From contig NC_008709.1 of NCBI RefSeq assembly GCF_000015285.1, forward strand, positions 1,178,001-1,242,000: a stretch of 64,000 nucleotides of DNA, written 5' to 3'. The DNA is from Psychromonas ingrahamii 37 (GTDB taxonomy: Bacteria > Pseudomonadota > Gammaproteobacteria > Enterobacterales > Psychromonadaceae). The notes under the pieces were generated by a model. That model worked only from the letters and a program-made list of their open reading frames with translations, did not search any database and was not told the origin of the DNA. The translations under genes and the position numbers were made by a program. Every line of letters starts with the position of its first letter. The stretch's first letter is position 1. This document shows positions 21,893 through 33,010 of this stretch, one piece after another.

Positions 21893-22318
21893 ATGAGTTA
21901 TAAACATATATTAGTCGCTGTTGATTTATCACGGTCAAGCGAATTTATTGTTGCTAAGGCTGTTTCACTGGCTAAAGATAGTAATGCTGCCATCTCACTT
22001 ATTTATGTTGATGTAGATTATGCAGATAATTTCACAGGGTTAAGTTATTCAGAGTTTAATAAATTAGCGCCCATTAGTGGAAGAAGCATTATATTGGAAA
22101 AAGAGTTACAAGAATTAGCTAAACAAATTGATTATCCTATCACTAATACTTTATTTGTAAGCGGTGATTTAAATAAAAATCTGCAGGTAACCGTTAAGGA
22201 GATAGGTGCTGACTTATTAGTGTGCGGACACCATCACGACTTTTGGAGCCGTTTACTCTCTTCGGTACGCAAGTTGGTGAACTCATCATTAATAGATATG
22301 TTAATTGTCCAATTGTAG
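21893..22318 (+). CDS. uspA: Universal stress protein UspA paralogue 2
   Basis: 141 residues from ATG 21893 (MSYKHILVAVDLSRSSEFIV). GGGGAAAG lies just upstream, so the in-frame ATG at 21869 is unlikely. It contains IYVDVDYADNFTGL, very close to the E. coli UspA segment VDVNYSDLYTGL, and ends DLLVCGHHHDFWSRLLSSV. Of the three paralogues it is the most UspA-like. Tandem duplication with the gene 220 bp upstream is likely. It is probably transcribed from its own promoter, as both intergenic regions are AT-rich and no terminator is clear. Confidence 0.93.
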   Translation: MSYKHILVAVDLSRSSEFIVAKAVSLAKDSNAAISLIYVDVDYADNFTGLSYSEFNKLAPISGRSIILEKELQELAKQIDYPITNTLFVSGDLNKNLQVTVKEIGADLLVCGHHHDFWSRLLSSVRKLVNSSLIDMLIVQL

Positions 22319-22542
22319 TTTGAGTTTAAATTTACAATCTCCTGCTTATGGTTAGCTCAGAATATGGCTTGACAGCTTAATATTAATTGCTATGCCAATG
22401 GTGTTTTTGGAAATGTGACTTCAGGTGTGCTGGCTGTATTGCAAGCAGACCTGAAAATATAAACAGATCAATTAATTAACTATATTGTCATTATTTAGCA
22501 CATGCCTCGTTAAGTTTATTTTGTAAAAAACATCTTGTGGAC

Positions 22543-22570
22543 CTTGAAATCTTATCCTATGACCCCATTT
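22543..22570 (+). promoter_or_regulatory. Sigma-32 (heat-shock) promoter of htpG
   Basis: CTTGAAA at 22543-22549 and CCCCATTT at 22563-22570 match the RpoH -35 and -10 consensus (CTTGAAA, CCCCATNT) with 13-bp spacing. The predicted start is about 50 bp upstream of the htpG ATG. Confidence 0.92.
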
Positions 22571-22628
22571 TATTTTCATCGTTTATACCAAAGTCTTGTT
22601 TAGGCTAAATCTGAGAGAAATAGATATT

Positions 22629-24533
22629 ATGGAACATCAACAAAATCATACTTTTAGCGCGGATACCGGCAAACTTCTTAAGTTAATGATTCATTCTTTA
22701 TATTCCAATAAAGAAATATTCTTACGTGAACTTGTCTCTAATGCAGCAGATGCTGCCGATAAGTTACGTTTTAAAGCACTTTCTGACGGTTCTTTATTTG
22801 AAAATGATGGTGACTTACGTGTTCGTTTGAGCTTTGATGCAGATCTTAAAACTATTACTATTAGTGATAATGGTATCGGTATGAGCCGAGATGAAGTTAT
22901 CGAACACTTAGGTACTATTGCAAAATCAGGTACCAGTGATTTCTTTGAGCAACTTTCTGGTGATCAAGTTAAAGATTCGCAACTTATAGGTCAGTTTGGT
23001 GTTGGTTTTTATTCTTCATTTATTGTTGCAGACAAAGTCACTGTTAATACGCGTAAAGCGGGCGAGCCAGCTTCTCAAGGTACCTGCTGGATTTCTACTG
23101 GCGAGTCAGATTACACCGTTGCTGATATAGAAAAAGCGGGTCGTGGTACTGAAATAACGCTTCACCTTCGAGATGATGAAACTGAATTTTTAAATGACTA
23201 CAAATTACGTGGTATTGTTTCTAAATATTCTGATCACATCAGTATTCCTGTTGAAATGTTCAAAGAAGCAACTGAAGAGTCTGAAGGTTCTGATGGCGAA
23301 AAAGTTCCTGCGACAGAAGCAACTTGGGAAGCCGTCAATAAAGCGACAGCACTTTGGAGTTGCTCTAAGAGCGAACTTAAAGATGAAGAATATAAAGAGT
23401 TTTATAAACATATTGCTAATGACTTTGAAGATCCTCTAACATGGAGCCACAACAAAGTTGAAGGTGAGCAAGCCTATACAAGCTTACTTTATATCCCTAA
23501 ACGTGCTCCTTATGATCTTTGGAACCGTGAAAAAGCGCATGGTCTAAAACTGTATGTTCAACGTGTCTTTGTTATGGATGATGCAGAGCAGTTCATGCCA
23601 ACTTACTTACGTTTTGTAAAAGGTGTGCTTGACTCAAACGACCTACCATTAAATGTTTCTCGTGAAATCTTACAAGATACACGTGTTACCGCCAAGTTAC
23701 GCAGCGGATGTACTAAACGTGTTCTTGATTTGCTTACCAAGCTTGCTAAAAAAGATGATGACGCATACAACCTGTTCTGGAAAGAGTTTGGTCAAGTATT
23801 AAAAGAAGGTCCTGCTGAAGATTCATCAAACAAAGAAAAAATCGGCAAGCTATTCCGTTTCTCTTCGACTGAAACTGATTCAACTGAACAAACTGTTTCT
23901 TTAGATGCGTATATCAGCCGTATGACTGAAGGACAAGATAAGATTTATTACATTACTGCTGATAGTTTTAATGCGGCAAAAAATAGTCCTCACTTAGAAG
24001 TGTTACGTGAAAAAGGTATCGAAGTATTATTACTTTCAGATCGTATTGATGAATGGTTATTAAGCCATTTACCTGAATATGATGGCAAAACTTTTACTTC
24101 TGTTACCCAGGGAGATCTTGATTTAGGTAAGCTTGACAGTGAAGAAAAGAAAAAAGAACAAGAAAAACAAGAAACTGAATTTGCCAGCTTTGTTGAGCGT
24201 GTAAAAGCTGTCTTAGGTGATAAAGTTAAAGATGTACGTTTAACGCATCGCCTAACATCAACGCCTTCTTGTATCGTAGCTGACAACGATGATATGAGCA
24301 CACAAATGGCTAAATTAATGGCTCAAATGGGACAACCAGTACCAGAGAGCAAACCCGTCTTTGAACTGAATCCTGAACATGTAATGATTGTTAAATTAGC
24401 TGATATGGCTGATGAAGACTTATTTGCCCAGTGGTCAGAACTATTACTTGAACAAGCAATTTTATCTGAGAAAGGCAGTTTAGATGATCCTTCTGAATTT
24501 GTTGGCCGCATCAACAAGCTGCTACTCGCTTAA
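22629..24533 (+). CDS. htpG: Chaperone HtpG (Hsp90)
   Basis: 634 residues, slightly longer than E. coli HtpG (624). The N-terminal GHKL ATPase domain has [29 protein letters not shown] and [11 protein letters not shown]. The middle domain has NVSREILQ, and a C-terminal dimerisation domain follows. It is a cytosolic ATP-dependent chaperone working with DnaK. The start is the ATG at 22629 ([16 protein letters not shown]). A run of Lys/Glu ([11 protein letters not shown]) near residue 500 is a charged linker-like insertion. It is driven by the heat-shock promoter at 22543 and closed by a terminator at 24554. Confidence 0.97.
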   Translation: MEHQQNHTFSADTGKLLKLMIHSLYSNKEIFLRELVSNAADAADKLRFKALSDGSLFENDGDLRVRLSFDADLKTITISDNGIGMSRDEVIEHLGTIAKSGTSDFFEQLSGDQVKDSQLIGQFGVGFYSSFIVADKVTVNTRKAGEPASQGTCWISTGESDYTVADIEKAGRGTEITLHLRDDETEFLNDYKLRGIVSKYSDHISIPVEMFKEATEESEGSDGEKVPATEATWEAVNKATALWSCSKSELKDEEYKEFYKHIANDFEDPLTWSHNKVEGEQAYTSLLYIPKRAPYDLWNREKAHGLKLYVQRVFVMDDAEQFMPTYLRFVKGVLDSNDLPLNVSREILQDTRVTAKLRSGCTKRVLDLLTKLAKKDDDAYNLFWKEFGQVLKEGPAEDSSNKEKIGKLFRFSSTETDSTEQTVSLDAYISRMTEGQDKIYYITADSFNAAKNSPHLEVLREKGIEVLLLSDRIDEWLLSHLPEYDGKTFTSVTQGDLDLGKLDSEEKKKEQEKQETEFASFVERVKAVLGDKVKDVRLTHRLTSTPSCIVADNDDMSTQMAKLMAQMGQPVPESKPVFELNPEHVMIVKLADMADEDLFAQWSELLLEQAILSEKGSLDDPSEFVGRINKLLLA

Positions 24534-24553
24534 TCCTGCTCGTTAGTTTATTT

Positions 24554-24583
24554 AAAAGGCCAACTTATGTTGGTCTTTTTTTT
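24554..24583 (+). terminator. Terminator after htpG
   Basis: GGCCAAC pairs with GTTGGTC around TTAT, followed by eight T. Confidence 0.88.
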
Positions 24584-24600
24584 ATCTAATCGAATGCTAA

Positions 24601-25386
<786 letters not shown>

Positions 25387-25406
25387 TGGATTTTATGACA
25401 TAAAAT

Positions 25407-25429
25407 AAGGGGCATTTAGCCCCTTTTTT
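25407..25429 (+). terminator. Terminator after adk
   Basis: AAGGGGC-ATTTA-GCCCCTT followed by T-tract. It separates adk from the hemH remnant, so the remnant would not be co-transcribed. Confidence 0.88.
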
Positions 25430-25455
25430 ATTGTGCCGTAAGAAATAGACAAAAA

Positions 25456-25795
25456 ATGGGTAAAAAAACCGCCGTTCTACTGGTTAACTTAGGGGTACCA
25501 AACTCTTCATTGAAAAAGAGTGTTCACCAATTTCATGTTATTTTATTCGATCAACCTTGTTGATTTTTGCTAGCCTTATTAAACGTTGTTATTTTACCGC
25601 TATTAATTTTGTCCATGATTACCATGATCATCCCCTGTATATTTAAGCCTTAGAAAATTTTATTTAAGATCATTGTCGATCGAAAATAAAGCATTATTTT
25701 TAGACCGTAGTGGTGAAAAATACGACTATATTCGATGCTTGAATGATAACGATCAGCATATACAAATGATGGAAGCTTTAGTAAAAAATAACTAG
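25456..25795 (+). pseudogene. hemH: Ferrochelatase remnant (hemH) with large internal deletion
   Basis: The start encodes MGKKTAVLLVNLGVPNSSLK, the HemH N-terminus (LVNLGTPD in the family), but stops after 35 codons at a TGA. The end, in a frame ending TAG at 25793-25795, encodes SGEKYDYIRCLNDNDQHIQM then MEALV, the HemH C-terminus. About 340 bp remain of a gene that should be near 960 bp, so the catalytic middle is deleted. The position directly behind adk matches the conserved adk-hemH order. Another ferrochelatase must exist elsewhere if the organism makes heme. Confidence 0.88.
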
Positions 25796-25828
25796 GATTT
25801 AGTAACTACATTAAGGTGAATTGCATTG

Positions 25829-26332
25829 ATGGTAAATAAGTTAAAGGTGAGCTGCTGCTCTATTATTTTATTAATCATGCTGAGTGCATGTTCGAGTTCT
25901 TCCCCTGTTGCGGGGCAATCAGAATCTTTTAAAAAAATAACAGATGGAACATTGATGGAAGAGGTCGCCAGTGTTTTATTACGTAATGAATTTGATATTT
26001 GGGAAGGTACTCCCTATCGCTTTGGCGGAACGAATAAGCAGGGTATAGATTGTTCAGCCTTGATACAAAAAATCTACTTAAGCAGTTTCAATCTAAAATT
26101 GCCGCGCACCACTAAAAGACAATCTCGGCAAGGTTATCTTATTAATAAAAGTAAATTACAGGTGGGTGACTTGGTGTTTTTCAAAACAAGTTTAACTGAT
26201 AATCATGTTGGTATTTTTATTGGTAATGGTCTATTTTTACACGCTTCCAGCAGCCAGGGGGTGATGATCTCCGTATTAAATAATAGCTATTGGCGTTCCA
26301 AATATTGGCAGTCCCGACGCATCCTCAACTGA
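25829..26332 (+). CDS. NlpC/P60 family lipoprotein (Spr/NlpC-like cell-wall peptidase)
   Basis: 167 residues. It has a lipoprotein signal peptide with lipobox LSAC (Cys21), then an NlpC/P60 domain. The catalytic cysteine is C75 in GIDCSALIQ, and the histidines H126 (NHVGIFIG) and H138 (LFLHASS) follow at the spacing seen in Spr. It likely cleaves peptide crosslinks in peptidoglycan from the outer-membrane periplasmic face. I chose ATG 25829 after AAGGTG; a TTG one codon upstream is possible. It is a single gene, and its neighbours give no further hint of regulation. Confidence 0.9.
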   Translation: MVNKLKVSCCSIILLIMLSACSSSSPVAGQSESFKKITDGTLMEEVASVLLRNEFDIWEGTPYRFGGTNKQGIDCSALIQKIYLSSFNLKLPRTTKRQSRQGYLINKSKLQVGDLVFFKTSLTDNHVGIFIGNGLFLHASSSQGVMISVLNNSYWRSKYWQSRRILN

Positions 26333-26816
26333 CTAAAACATTACTGCCTCTCGGCATAACAGATAATATACATACTGCTTTATTTTAGTTACACCTTCAG
26401 GCAATTGCAGCTTATCATTCATCTTATTATTGTTTTAACACAGGATTTAAAAACAGGATTTCAATACTGTTTTTTGCTTGCCTCCTAGAGCCAGTACATA
26501 AGGTTATTAGTCCTTTTAAGCGTTGTAACGCCCTGATAGATATTGCTAAAACCGTGTGGGGTTGCTGATAAAAAGGGATTCTGGTCGTTAGCAGAGGTCA
26601 ATTTAGCGTTATAAGCTCAATAACCTGCTGTCAAAAATCTGATTTTACTGATTCCTGTACGGCAAAAAAAATATAAAAATTTCAATCAAAAATAGCTATC
26701 CACACAAAGTTGGCTAAGAACTCAAGGTTTTTTTGGGGCATTTTAAAAGAGTATTGTAATGAATTAATTGGCATTGGTGCTAATCTTAAGAGAGAAAGCT
26801 GAAGGTGGAGAAAATG
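26333..26816. other. Long intergenic region ahead of the third usp gene
   Basis: No gene. It contains TTGGTGCTAATCTTA near 26775, shared with the region upstream of the first usp gene. Read as TGC-TAATCT it could be an extended -10 promoter. The earlier part shows no structure I can support. Confidence 0.45.
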
Positions 26817-27260
26817 ATGAACTATGAGCATATTTTAGTTACTGTTAATTTAACTAAAATCAACCAACAAGTCATTGATCGAGCGTTATCATTAGCAAAA
26901 GCGACGGGCGCTAAAGTTTCATTCATTCATGTGGATCTCAGTTGTACAGAGAACTTTTCTATTTTAAGGGAGTGTGATGAAACGCCTGCTGAAGAGATAT
27001 CTAATTCGAAGAGTGCATCGAAAGAGGAATTACAACGGCAGTTGCAGGCATTAGCTGATCGGGCTGATTACCCTATTACAAATACATTGGTCGTAAGCGG
27101 TGGATTGCGTTATAAATTGGAACAAACTATTCGAAAAATGGATGTTGACCTGCTCGTTTGTGGACACCATCATAATTTTTGGAGCCGTGTTGTCTCTTCA
27201 GTGCGTGAGCTAGTGGACACTTCTCCTATAGATTTACTTATTGTTCATCTAGATGACTGA
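26817..27260 (+). CDS. Universal stress protein UspA paralogue 3
   Basis: 147 residues from ATG 26817 (MNYEHILVTVNLTKINQQVI). GGTGGAG lies upstream and slightly longer starts at 26805 or 26814 are possible. It has the conserved DLLVCGHHHNFWSRVVSSV tail. It is more divergent than the other two, with an inserted acidic/serine stretch (EEISNSKSASKEE) near residue 55-70. It shares the upstream TGGTGCTAATCTTA element with paralogue 1, so the two may be co-regulated. Stress-related function is inferred from the family. Confidence 0.9.
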   Translation: MNYEHILVTVNLTKINQQVIDRALSLAKATGAKVSFIHVDLSCTENFSILRECDETPAEEISNSKSASKEELQRQLQALADRADYPITNTLVVSGGLRYKLEQTIRKMDVDLLVCGHHHNFWSRVVSSVRELVDTSPIDLLIVHLDD

Positions 27261-27391
27261 TCATTAATTTCGCTCACTCGTTATATTATCTGTGGCTTTA
27301 TTTTTTTAACTGATAATGATCAGATTAAAAGCTGTTTTATCGCTTTGCACAGAGTGTATAAATAGGGGCTGTTTATATTTGAATTGAATCT

Positions 27392-27424
27392 ATTAATAAG
27401 CAGGGGATAGCCCTGCTTATTAAT
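27392..27424. terminator. Bidirectional terminator between usp and roxA
   Basis: TTAATAAGCAGGG (27393-27405) pairs perfectly with CCCTGCTTATTAA (27411-27423), with a 5-nt loop. It lies between converging genes. Confidence 0.8.
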
Positions 27425-27471
27425 ATATATTGATTTTAAAAATATTGTAAATTATTCAAAGCTAAGTGTAC

Positions 27472-28599
27472 TTAAGCTGCATACCAGTAACCCTGATTCA
27501 CTAAATCAGTAAATAGTATTAGCGCATTTTTATTTTCAATTAACAGATCATATAATTCACCACCGACCTCATCTTGATCGCAAAGATGATGCCCTAACTC
27601 GGTAAAACCTTCACAATTAAATTGCTCTCCATTAATAAACAGTAATTCCGGGGCTTGTTCAAAGTAGACCGCGTGTAATCCACCTAACCTTACAAATTGT
27701 GCTCCCTCTTCCAGCTGCTCTAATATAGATTGTGCCGTATGAGGTTGCTCGGGTTCGGCTATATCAAGATCATGTTTAGCTTCGCTAATCATACGGCCAA
27801 ACCAAGGCATAAGCATTTCTGGCGTTGCACAATTGGCTAACATGATACGGTGTAATTCGTTAAGCTCGGGAGTTTCAATTTGCCCCGGCTTTTCACGTAA
27901 TAACATTTCCTTGTCTGCATAACGTTCTGGTGCTGGATTCGTATCGATACAGTAATCGGTAAAACTGCTTAATAGATCATTTTGATCAGGGGCACGAAAT
28001 CCGATGCTGTAATTAAGTGATGTTTCAATCGAATAACCTTCATGTGGATAACCGGCGGGAATGTACAGAATATCACCCGGTTCAAGTTCGACATCAATAA
28101 TGGCATCAAAGGACTCACAATGTTTAAGTGCATCATGGGCAGCAAATTCTGGTAATGCTCCTTTATCACCAACCCGCCAATGGCGTTTTCCAAGGCCTTG
28201 AATAATAAATACATCATAATTATCAATATGTGGGCCTACTCCACCTTTTGGCGTGGAGTAGCTGATCATTAGATCATCAATCCGCCAGTTAGGTAAAAAG
28301 CGGAAAGGTCGTATTAACTCCTGTGCATCGGGATGCCAGTGATCCACTGCTTGTACTAATAATGTTGCACCATCATTTTCCAATCTTTCAAAGCTTGTAA
28401 AAGGACCGCTCAGTGCTTGCCATTCACCATCCTCTTGATAAATAAGGCGGCTCTCAAGCTCTTCTTCCATTGCTAATCCGGCCATTTCATCGGGCATAAT
28501 CGGATCTTCAAAATCAACAAAACCTTGTTTGATAACGGTTGGTTTTTTCTGCCAGTAGGTGTCAAGAAAATCGTTAATATCTAAATTAAGTTCGAACAT
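27472..28599 (-). CDS. roxA: Ribosomal protein uL16 arginine hydroxylase (JmjC oxygenase)
   Basis: 375 residues, matching E. coli RoxA/YcfD. It is an Fe(II)/2-oxoglutarate JmjC oxygenase that hydroxylates an arginine of ribosomal protein uL16. Iron ligands are visible as HxD in GPHIDNYDVF and the distal His in IPAGYPHEGYS. FIIQGLGKRHW and the C-terminal dimerisation/winged-helix part are also present. In E. coli it lies near phoPQ and purB; here it is directly downstream of purB, separated by the purB terminator. It has its own start behind a GAGGTAATATG context. Confidence 0.94.
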   Translation of the reverse strand: MFELNLDINDFLDTYWQKKPTVIKQGFVDFEDPIMPDEMAGLAMEEELESRLIYQEDGEWQALSGPFTSFERLENDGATLLVQAVDHWHPDAQELIRPFRFLPNWRIDDLMISYSTPKGGVGPHIDNYDVFIIQGLGKRHWRVGDKGALPEFAAHDALKHCESFDAIIDVELEPGDILYIPAGYPHEGYSIETSLNYSIGFRAPDQNDLLSSFTDYCIDTNPAPERYADKEMLLREKPGQIETPELNELHRIMLANCATPEMLMPWFGRMISEAKHDLDIAEPEQPHTAQSILEQLEEGAQFVRLGGLHAVYFEQAPELLFINGEQFNCEGFTELGHHLCDQDEVGGELYDLLIENKNALILFTDLVNQGYWYAA

Positions 28600-28662
28600 A
28601 TTACCTCGTTAAAAAATTTGCAGCTCACCGGGATGATGCTTTGGGGATAGTAGATAATAAAC

Positions 28663-28687
28663 AAAAAAGGCAACCTCAGGCTGCCTT
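28663..28687 (-). terminator. Terminator after purB
   Basis: On the minus strand AAGGCAGCC pairs with GGTTGCCTT around TGA, followed by a T-run. It closes the mnmA-hflD-purB operon. Confidence 0.85.
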
Positions 28688-28732
28688 ATCATTTAATCAC
28701 AATATTAAGAGCAAATTGCTCTTCAATTACTT

Positions 28733-30121
<1,389 letters not shown>

Positions 30122-30160
30122 TTATGTAGTGCAGGTTGAGGTATAGTTATATAAATATGT

Positions 30161-30790
30161 TCAAACACGGTGTAAATTTTGTTTTGTTTGGTGGATCATC
30201 GCCTTACGGGAAAAAATTAGTTGACGACGTTTACCGCCCAGTTGACGCCATAATACCGCGGCACGTACACCGGCTAATAATAATGCGCGGATTTTGTGCT
30301 GAGTATGTTCTTGTTGCAGGCAGGTAGGACTGCCATTGATTTGAATCTTGGGCCCTAAGGTACTGATAAGATCTTTATAGATAGAATCTAAGTTACTCAG
30401 TACACTGCTGTCATTAATATCAAAATGGGCCAGTTGACGTTGAACCTGATTGATACGTTGGCTGAGGAGATTAAGTGTTGAACTGTTATTACTCAGTTTT
30501 TTCTCAAGGCTTATCATACCGATAATATATTTAGTGACCTGCATATTGCGGCTATTACTACCGTTATCCAATTGCTCAATCATGCTTTTAAAACCAACTT
30601 CAAGTACGTCATAACCACCAAAGATCTCTATTGGAGAGTCACTTTCAACGCGCATAATTGATTGTAAAGAAGCATCAAAAGCAACCGCATCGGGGCATAA
30701 TCCTTTGGTTGCTATTTTATCAAGAAGATAAGCCGCCTGGCAGATGGCTGCAAAAGCGAGACAACGAGATTCTATATTGTTAAATGACAT
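30161..30790 (-). CDS. hflD: High-frequency lysogenization protein HflD
   Basis: 209 residues, an all-helical HflD family protein, with the N-terminal segment RCLAFAAICQAAYLL and the C-terminal IRALLLAGVRAAVLWRQLGG typical. It is membrane-associated in E. coli and affects phage lambda CII; its housekeeping role is not settled. It sits between mnmA and purB as in E. coli, 51 bp behind mnmA. Confidence 0.94.
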   Translation of the reverse strand: MSFNNIESRCLAFAAICQAAYLLDKIATKGLCPDAVAFDASLQSIMRVESDSPIEIFGGYDVLEVGFKSMIEQLDNGSNSRNMQVTKYIIGMISLEKKLSNNSSTLNLLSQRINQVQRQLAHFDINDSSVLSNLDSIYKDLISTLGPKIQINGSPTCLQQEHTQHKIRALLLAGVRAAVLWRQLGGKRRQLIFSRKAMIHQTKQNLHRV

Positions 30791-30841
30791 AAATTTTCTC
30801 TATTAATATGTTAATACAGTTAGTTAGGATCTTTTCAAAAA

Positions 30842-31945
30842 TTACTTTTGCAAATGCTCTTCAATGATCGCGCCACCTAAACATACTTCATCGTTATAAA
30901 ATACTGCTGACTGCCCCGGAGTTACTGCCGCTTGGGCTGTGTCAAAAATAACCTTTAATGTATCATCATCAAGCGGCGTGACAGTGCATGGGATATCTTG
31001 TTGGCGGTAACGCGTTTTGACTGTACATCTAAAGGTTGATTTTTTAGGTGTTCTGTCAACCCAATCACACTGTTTGGCAATCAAACCGTAGGAGAACAGT
31101 GCAGGATGATCCGCACCCTGGGCAACCAATAAACGGTTGTTGTCCATATCTTTGCCAACAACATACCAGGGATTTTCATTGGAGTTTTGTAAACCGCCAA
31201 TACCTAAACCTTTACGTTGGCCAAGGGTGTGATACATCAAACCCTGATGCTGACCAATGACTTCGCCGGTCGGTGTCACAATATCACCCGGTTGTGCTGG
31301 TAAATATTCCTGTAAAAAATCAGTAAATTTACGTTCTCCAATAAAACAGATACCCGTACTGTCTTTTTTATTATGGGTGATCAAATCTTGTTGTTCTGCT
31401 ATTCGGCGCACTTCCGGCTTTTCTAATTCACCGACAGGGAACAGACTTTTGGCAATTTGTTTTTCACCAATCGCATAGAGAAAGTAGCTTTGGTCTTTAT
31501 TATTATCTAAACCGCGTAATAATTGTACGTGACCATCAACTTCACGACGGCGCACGTAATGACCCGTGGCAATATAATCTGCACCGAGATCTTCTGCGGC
31601 AAACTCTAAAAATGCTTTAAATTTAATTTCTTTATTACACATAATATCCGGATTTGGCGTACGACCCGCTTTGTATTCGGCAAGAAAATGCTCAAATACA
31701 TTGTCCCAGTATTCTGCTGCGAAATTAATAGTATGTAGTGGAATGCCTAATTTATCACAGACAGACTGTGCATCTTCAAGGTCTTGGGCTGCGGCGCAAT
31801 ACTGATCGGTATCATCCTCTTCCCAGTTTTTCATAAATAGCCCTTCGACCAGATACCCCTGCTGCTGTAATAAATACGCAGATACTGAGGAATCTACACC
31901 GCCGGACATTCCGACGATCACTTTAACTTGGCTATTGTCTGTCAT
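30842..31945 (-). CDS. mnmA: tRNA-specific 2-thiouridylase MnmA
   Basis: 367 residues. The PP-loop SGGVDSS near residue 13 is intact. The catalytic cysteines are in [12 protein letters not shown] and [12 protein letters not shown], and TGHYVRR is present. It makes the s2U34 modification in tRNA-Lys, -Glu and -Gln using sulfur relayed from IscS/Tus. It is the first gene of the operon with hflD and purB. In E. coli, nudJ, rluE and icd follow upstream of mnmA in this layout; here they are displaced, and rluE and icd are found near 60-63 kb. Confidence 0.97.
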   Translation of the reverse strand: MTDNSQVKVIVGMSGGVDSSVSAYLLQQQGYLVEGLFMKNWEEDDTDQYCAAAQDLEDAQSVCDKLGIPLHTINFAAEYWDNVFEHFLAEYKAGRTPNPDIMCNKEIKFKAFLEFAAEDLGADYIATGHYVRRREVDGHVQLLRGLDNNKDQSYFLYAIGEKQIAKSLFPVGELEKPEVRRIAEQQDLITHNKKDSTGICFIGERKFTDFLQEYLPAQPGDIVTPTGEVIGQHQGLMYHTLGQRKGLGIGGLQNSNENPWYVVGKDMDNNRLLVAQGADHPALFSYGLIAKQCDWVDRTPKKSTFRCTVKTRYRQQDIPCTVTPLDDDTLKVIFDTAQAAVTPGQSAVFYNDEVCLGGAIIEEHLQK

Positions 31946-32315
31946 AAATAATTCTCCTACTACTAATTGAAGCGAGATTTTAGCAGAAATAAGACAAGAA
32001 AACAGAATGGATTTTATTCTTATTTTTAATAAAAAAGCATTAATATCTTACTGGTGATAGGGGGTTATTAACGATTGCGCTAATGTTTTTTAGTCAATCA
32101 TGCATTACTTCATAAAGATGGGTTAATGCACACTATTTTCAAGCAAGCTTTTGTCTGTTTTTATGTTATTTATCTTGGCGTTGAGAAGTTGAATGAGGGT
32201 TATAGTATTAACTTGTTGCGGATGTTTTTATTTGGCAGACAAGGATACTCAGTAAACCCAAAAGATACGCTGTTTTATAGGTTCAAACTGCACTGTTATG
32301 TTGACTGCGTTATGC
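31946..32315. other. Intergenic region upstream of mnmA
   Basis: No gene is supported. It should hold the mnmA promoter. A plus-strand open frame from 32126 has no family features and overlaps the 3' end of the opposite gene, so I regard it as chance. In E. coli nudJ would be near this point. Confidence 0.4.
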
Positions 32316-32627
32316 TTACTGCAAAATTTCGACAATATCCAGTGATTCCTTAATTAGCCTAATAACCCTACCTTCAACTTTTATGGTTATTATCCCCTGG
32401 TCGTCAACAGGAAAAACAATATCAGCACTGTCATAGACTTGTCTTTCCAGTTTTTCACCAACGGCAAGCTTTTTTTGCCAACCGGGAGGCAGGCTGCCTC
32501 CACGTGCCACTTTCTTTTGCAATCCAGGTGGAAGTGATTTTTCGTGATCGGACTTTGCTTCTACGCTGCTAAAAGCAAAGGTGAGTACTATAGCCAACAG
32601 GCTAATCATGACTTTTTTCATTTTCAT
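32316..32627 (-). CDS. Small secreted RcnB/CigR-like protein
   Basis: About 103 residues from ATG 32627 (or 101 from the ATG at 32621). It has a signal peptide ending near SSVEA and the repeated LPPGLQKK/LPPGWQKKLAVGE segments typical of small periplasmic RcnB/CigR-like proteins, which recur as pairs of LPPG-x-x-K repeats. A C-terminal beta-rich part (GIITIKVEGRVIRLIKES) follows. It is probably periplasmic. The function is unknown; the family has been linked to metal homeostasis or virulence modulation. It is convergent to no neighbour and stands alone. Confidence 0.7.
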   Translation of the reverse strand: MKMKKVMISLLAIVLTFAFSSVEAKSDHEKSLPPGLQKKVARGGSLPPGWQKKLAVGEKLERQVYDSADIVFPVDDQGIITIKVEGRVIRLIKESLDIVEILQ

Positions 32628-33010
32628 CAATCTCAACTTAATCTGAAAATATAGTGTTTCTACCAGACTGCTTATTACCAGTCGTTTTCCTGGTATGGGC
32701 ATAAACTGTTCAGGTAAAATTTATCCATAAGAAAATAACCCTTTAAATAATAATAGATTATTAAACGCTAATTATACTAATATGACAAGCACTTATCCGC
32801 CAAGTCTGCTTTGAGAAGATCTCCGATAAATTGGCTTAGTACCTTGTCTTCTCTAGCATGGCGGTAGACGAGCCTAGTGTTAATTATCCATTGGAGCCCC
32901 GATATCCTGCTTATAATTATTTGATATTTATAAAATTAATATTGAATTATCTATTATTAGTAGTAGCATTAGTCCTTCCTAACTAGCCGAATATAAGTGA
33001 AGGTCAGACC
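32628..33010. other. Long 5' region of the sulP gene
   Basis: No gene. Around 32790-32855 GACAAG and CTTGTC enclose about 50 nt with further short complementarities, so a folded leader is conceivable, but I do not recognise a riboswitch class. AT-rich sequence follows up to the GAAGGTC ribosome site before the TTG start. Confidence 0.35.

Noticed and set aside
32126..32353. Plus-strand frame of 75 codons opposite the small secreted protein
   Set aside because: Overlaps the 3' end of a gene with a signal peptide and LPPG repeats; no ribosome site and no features.
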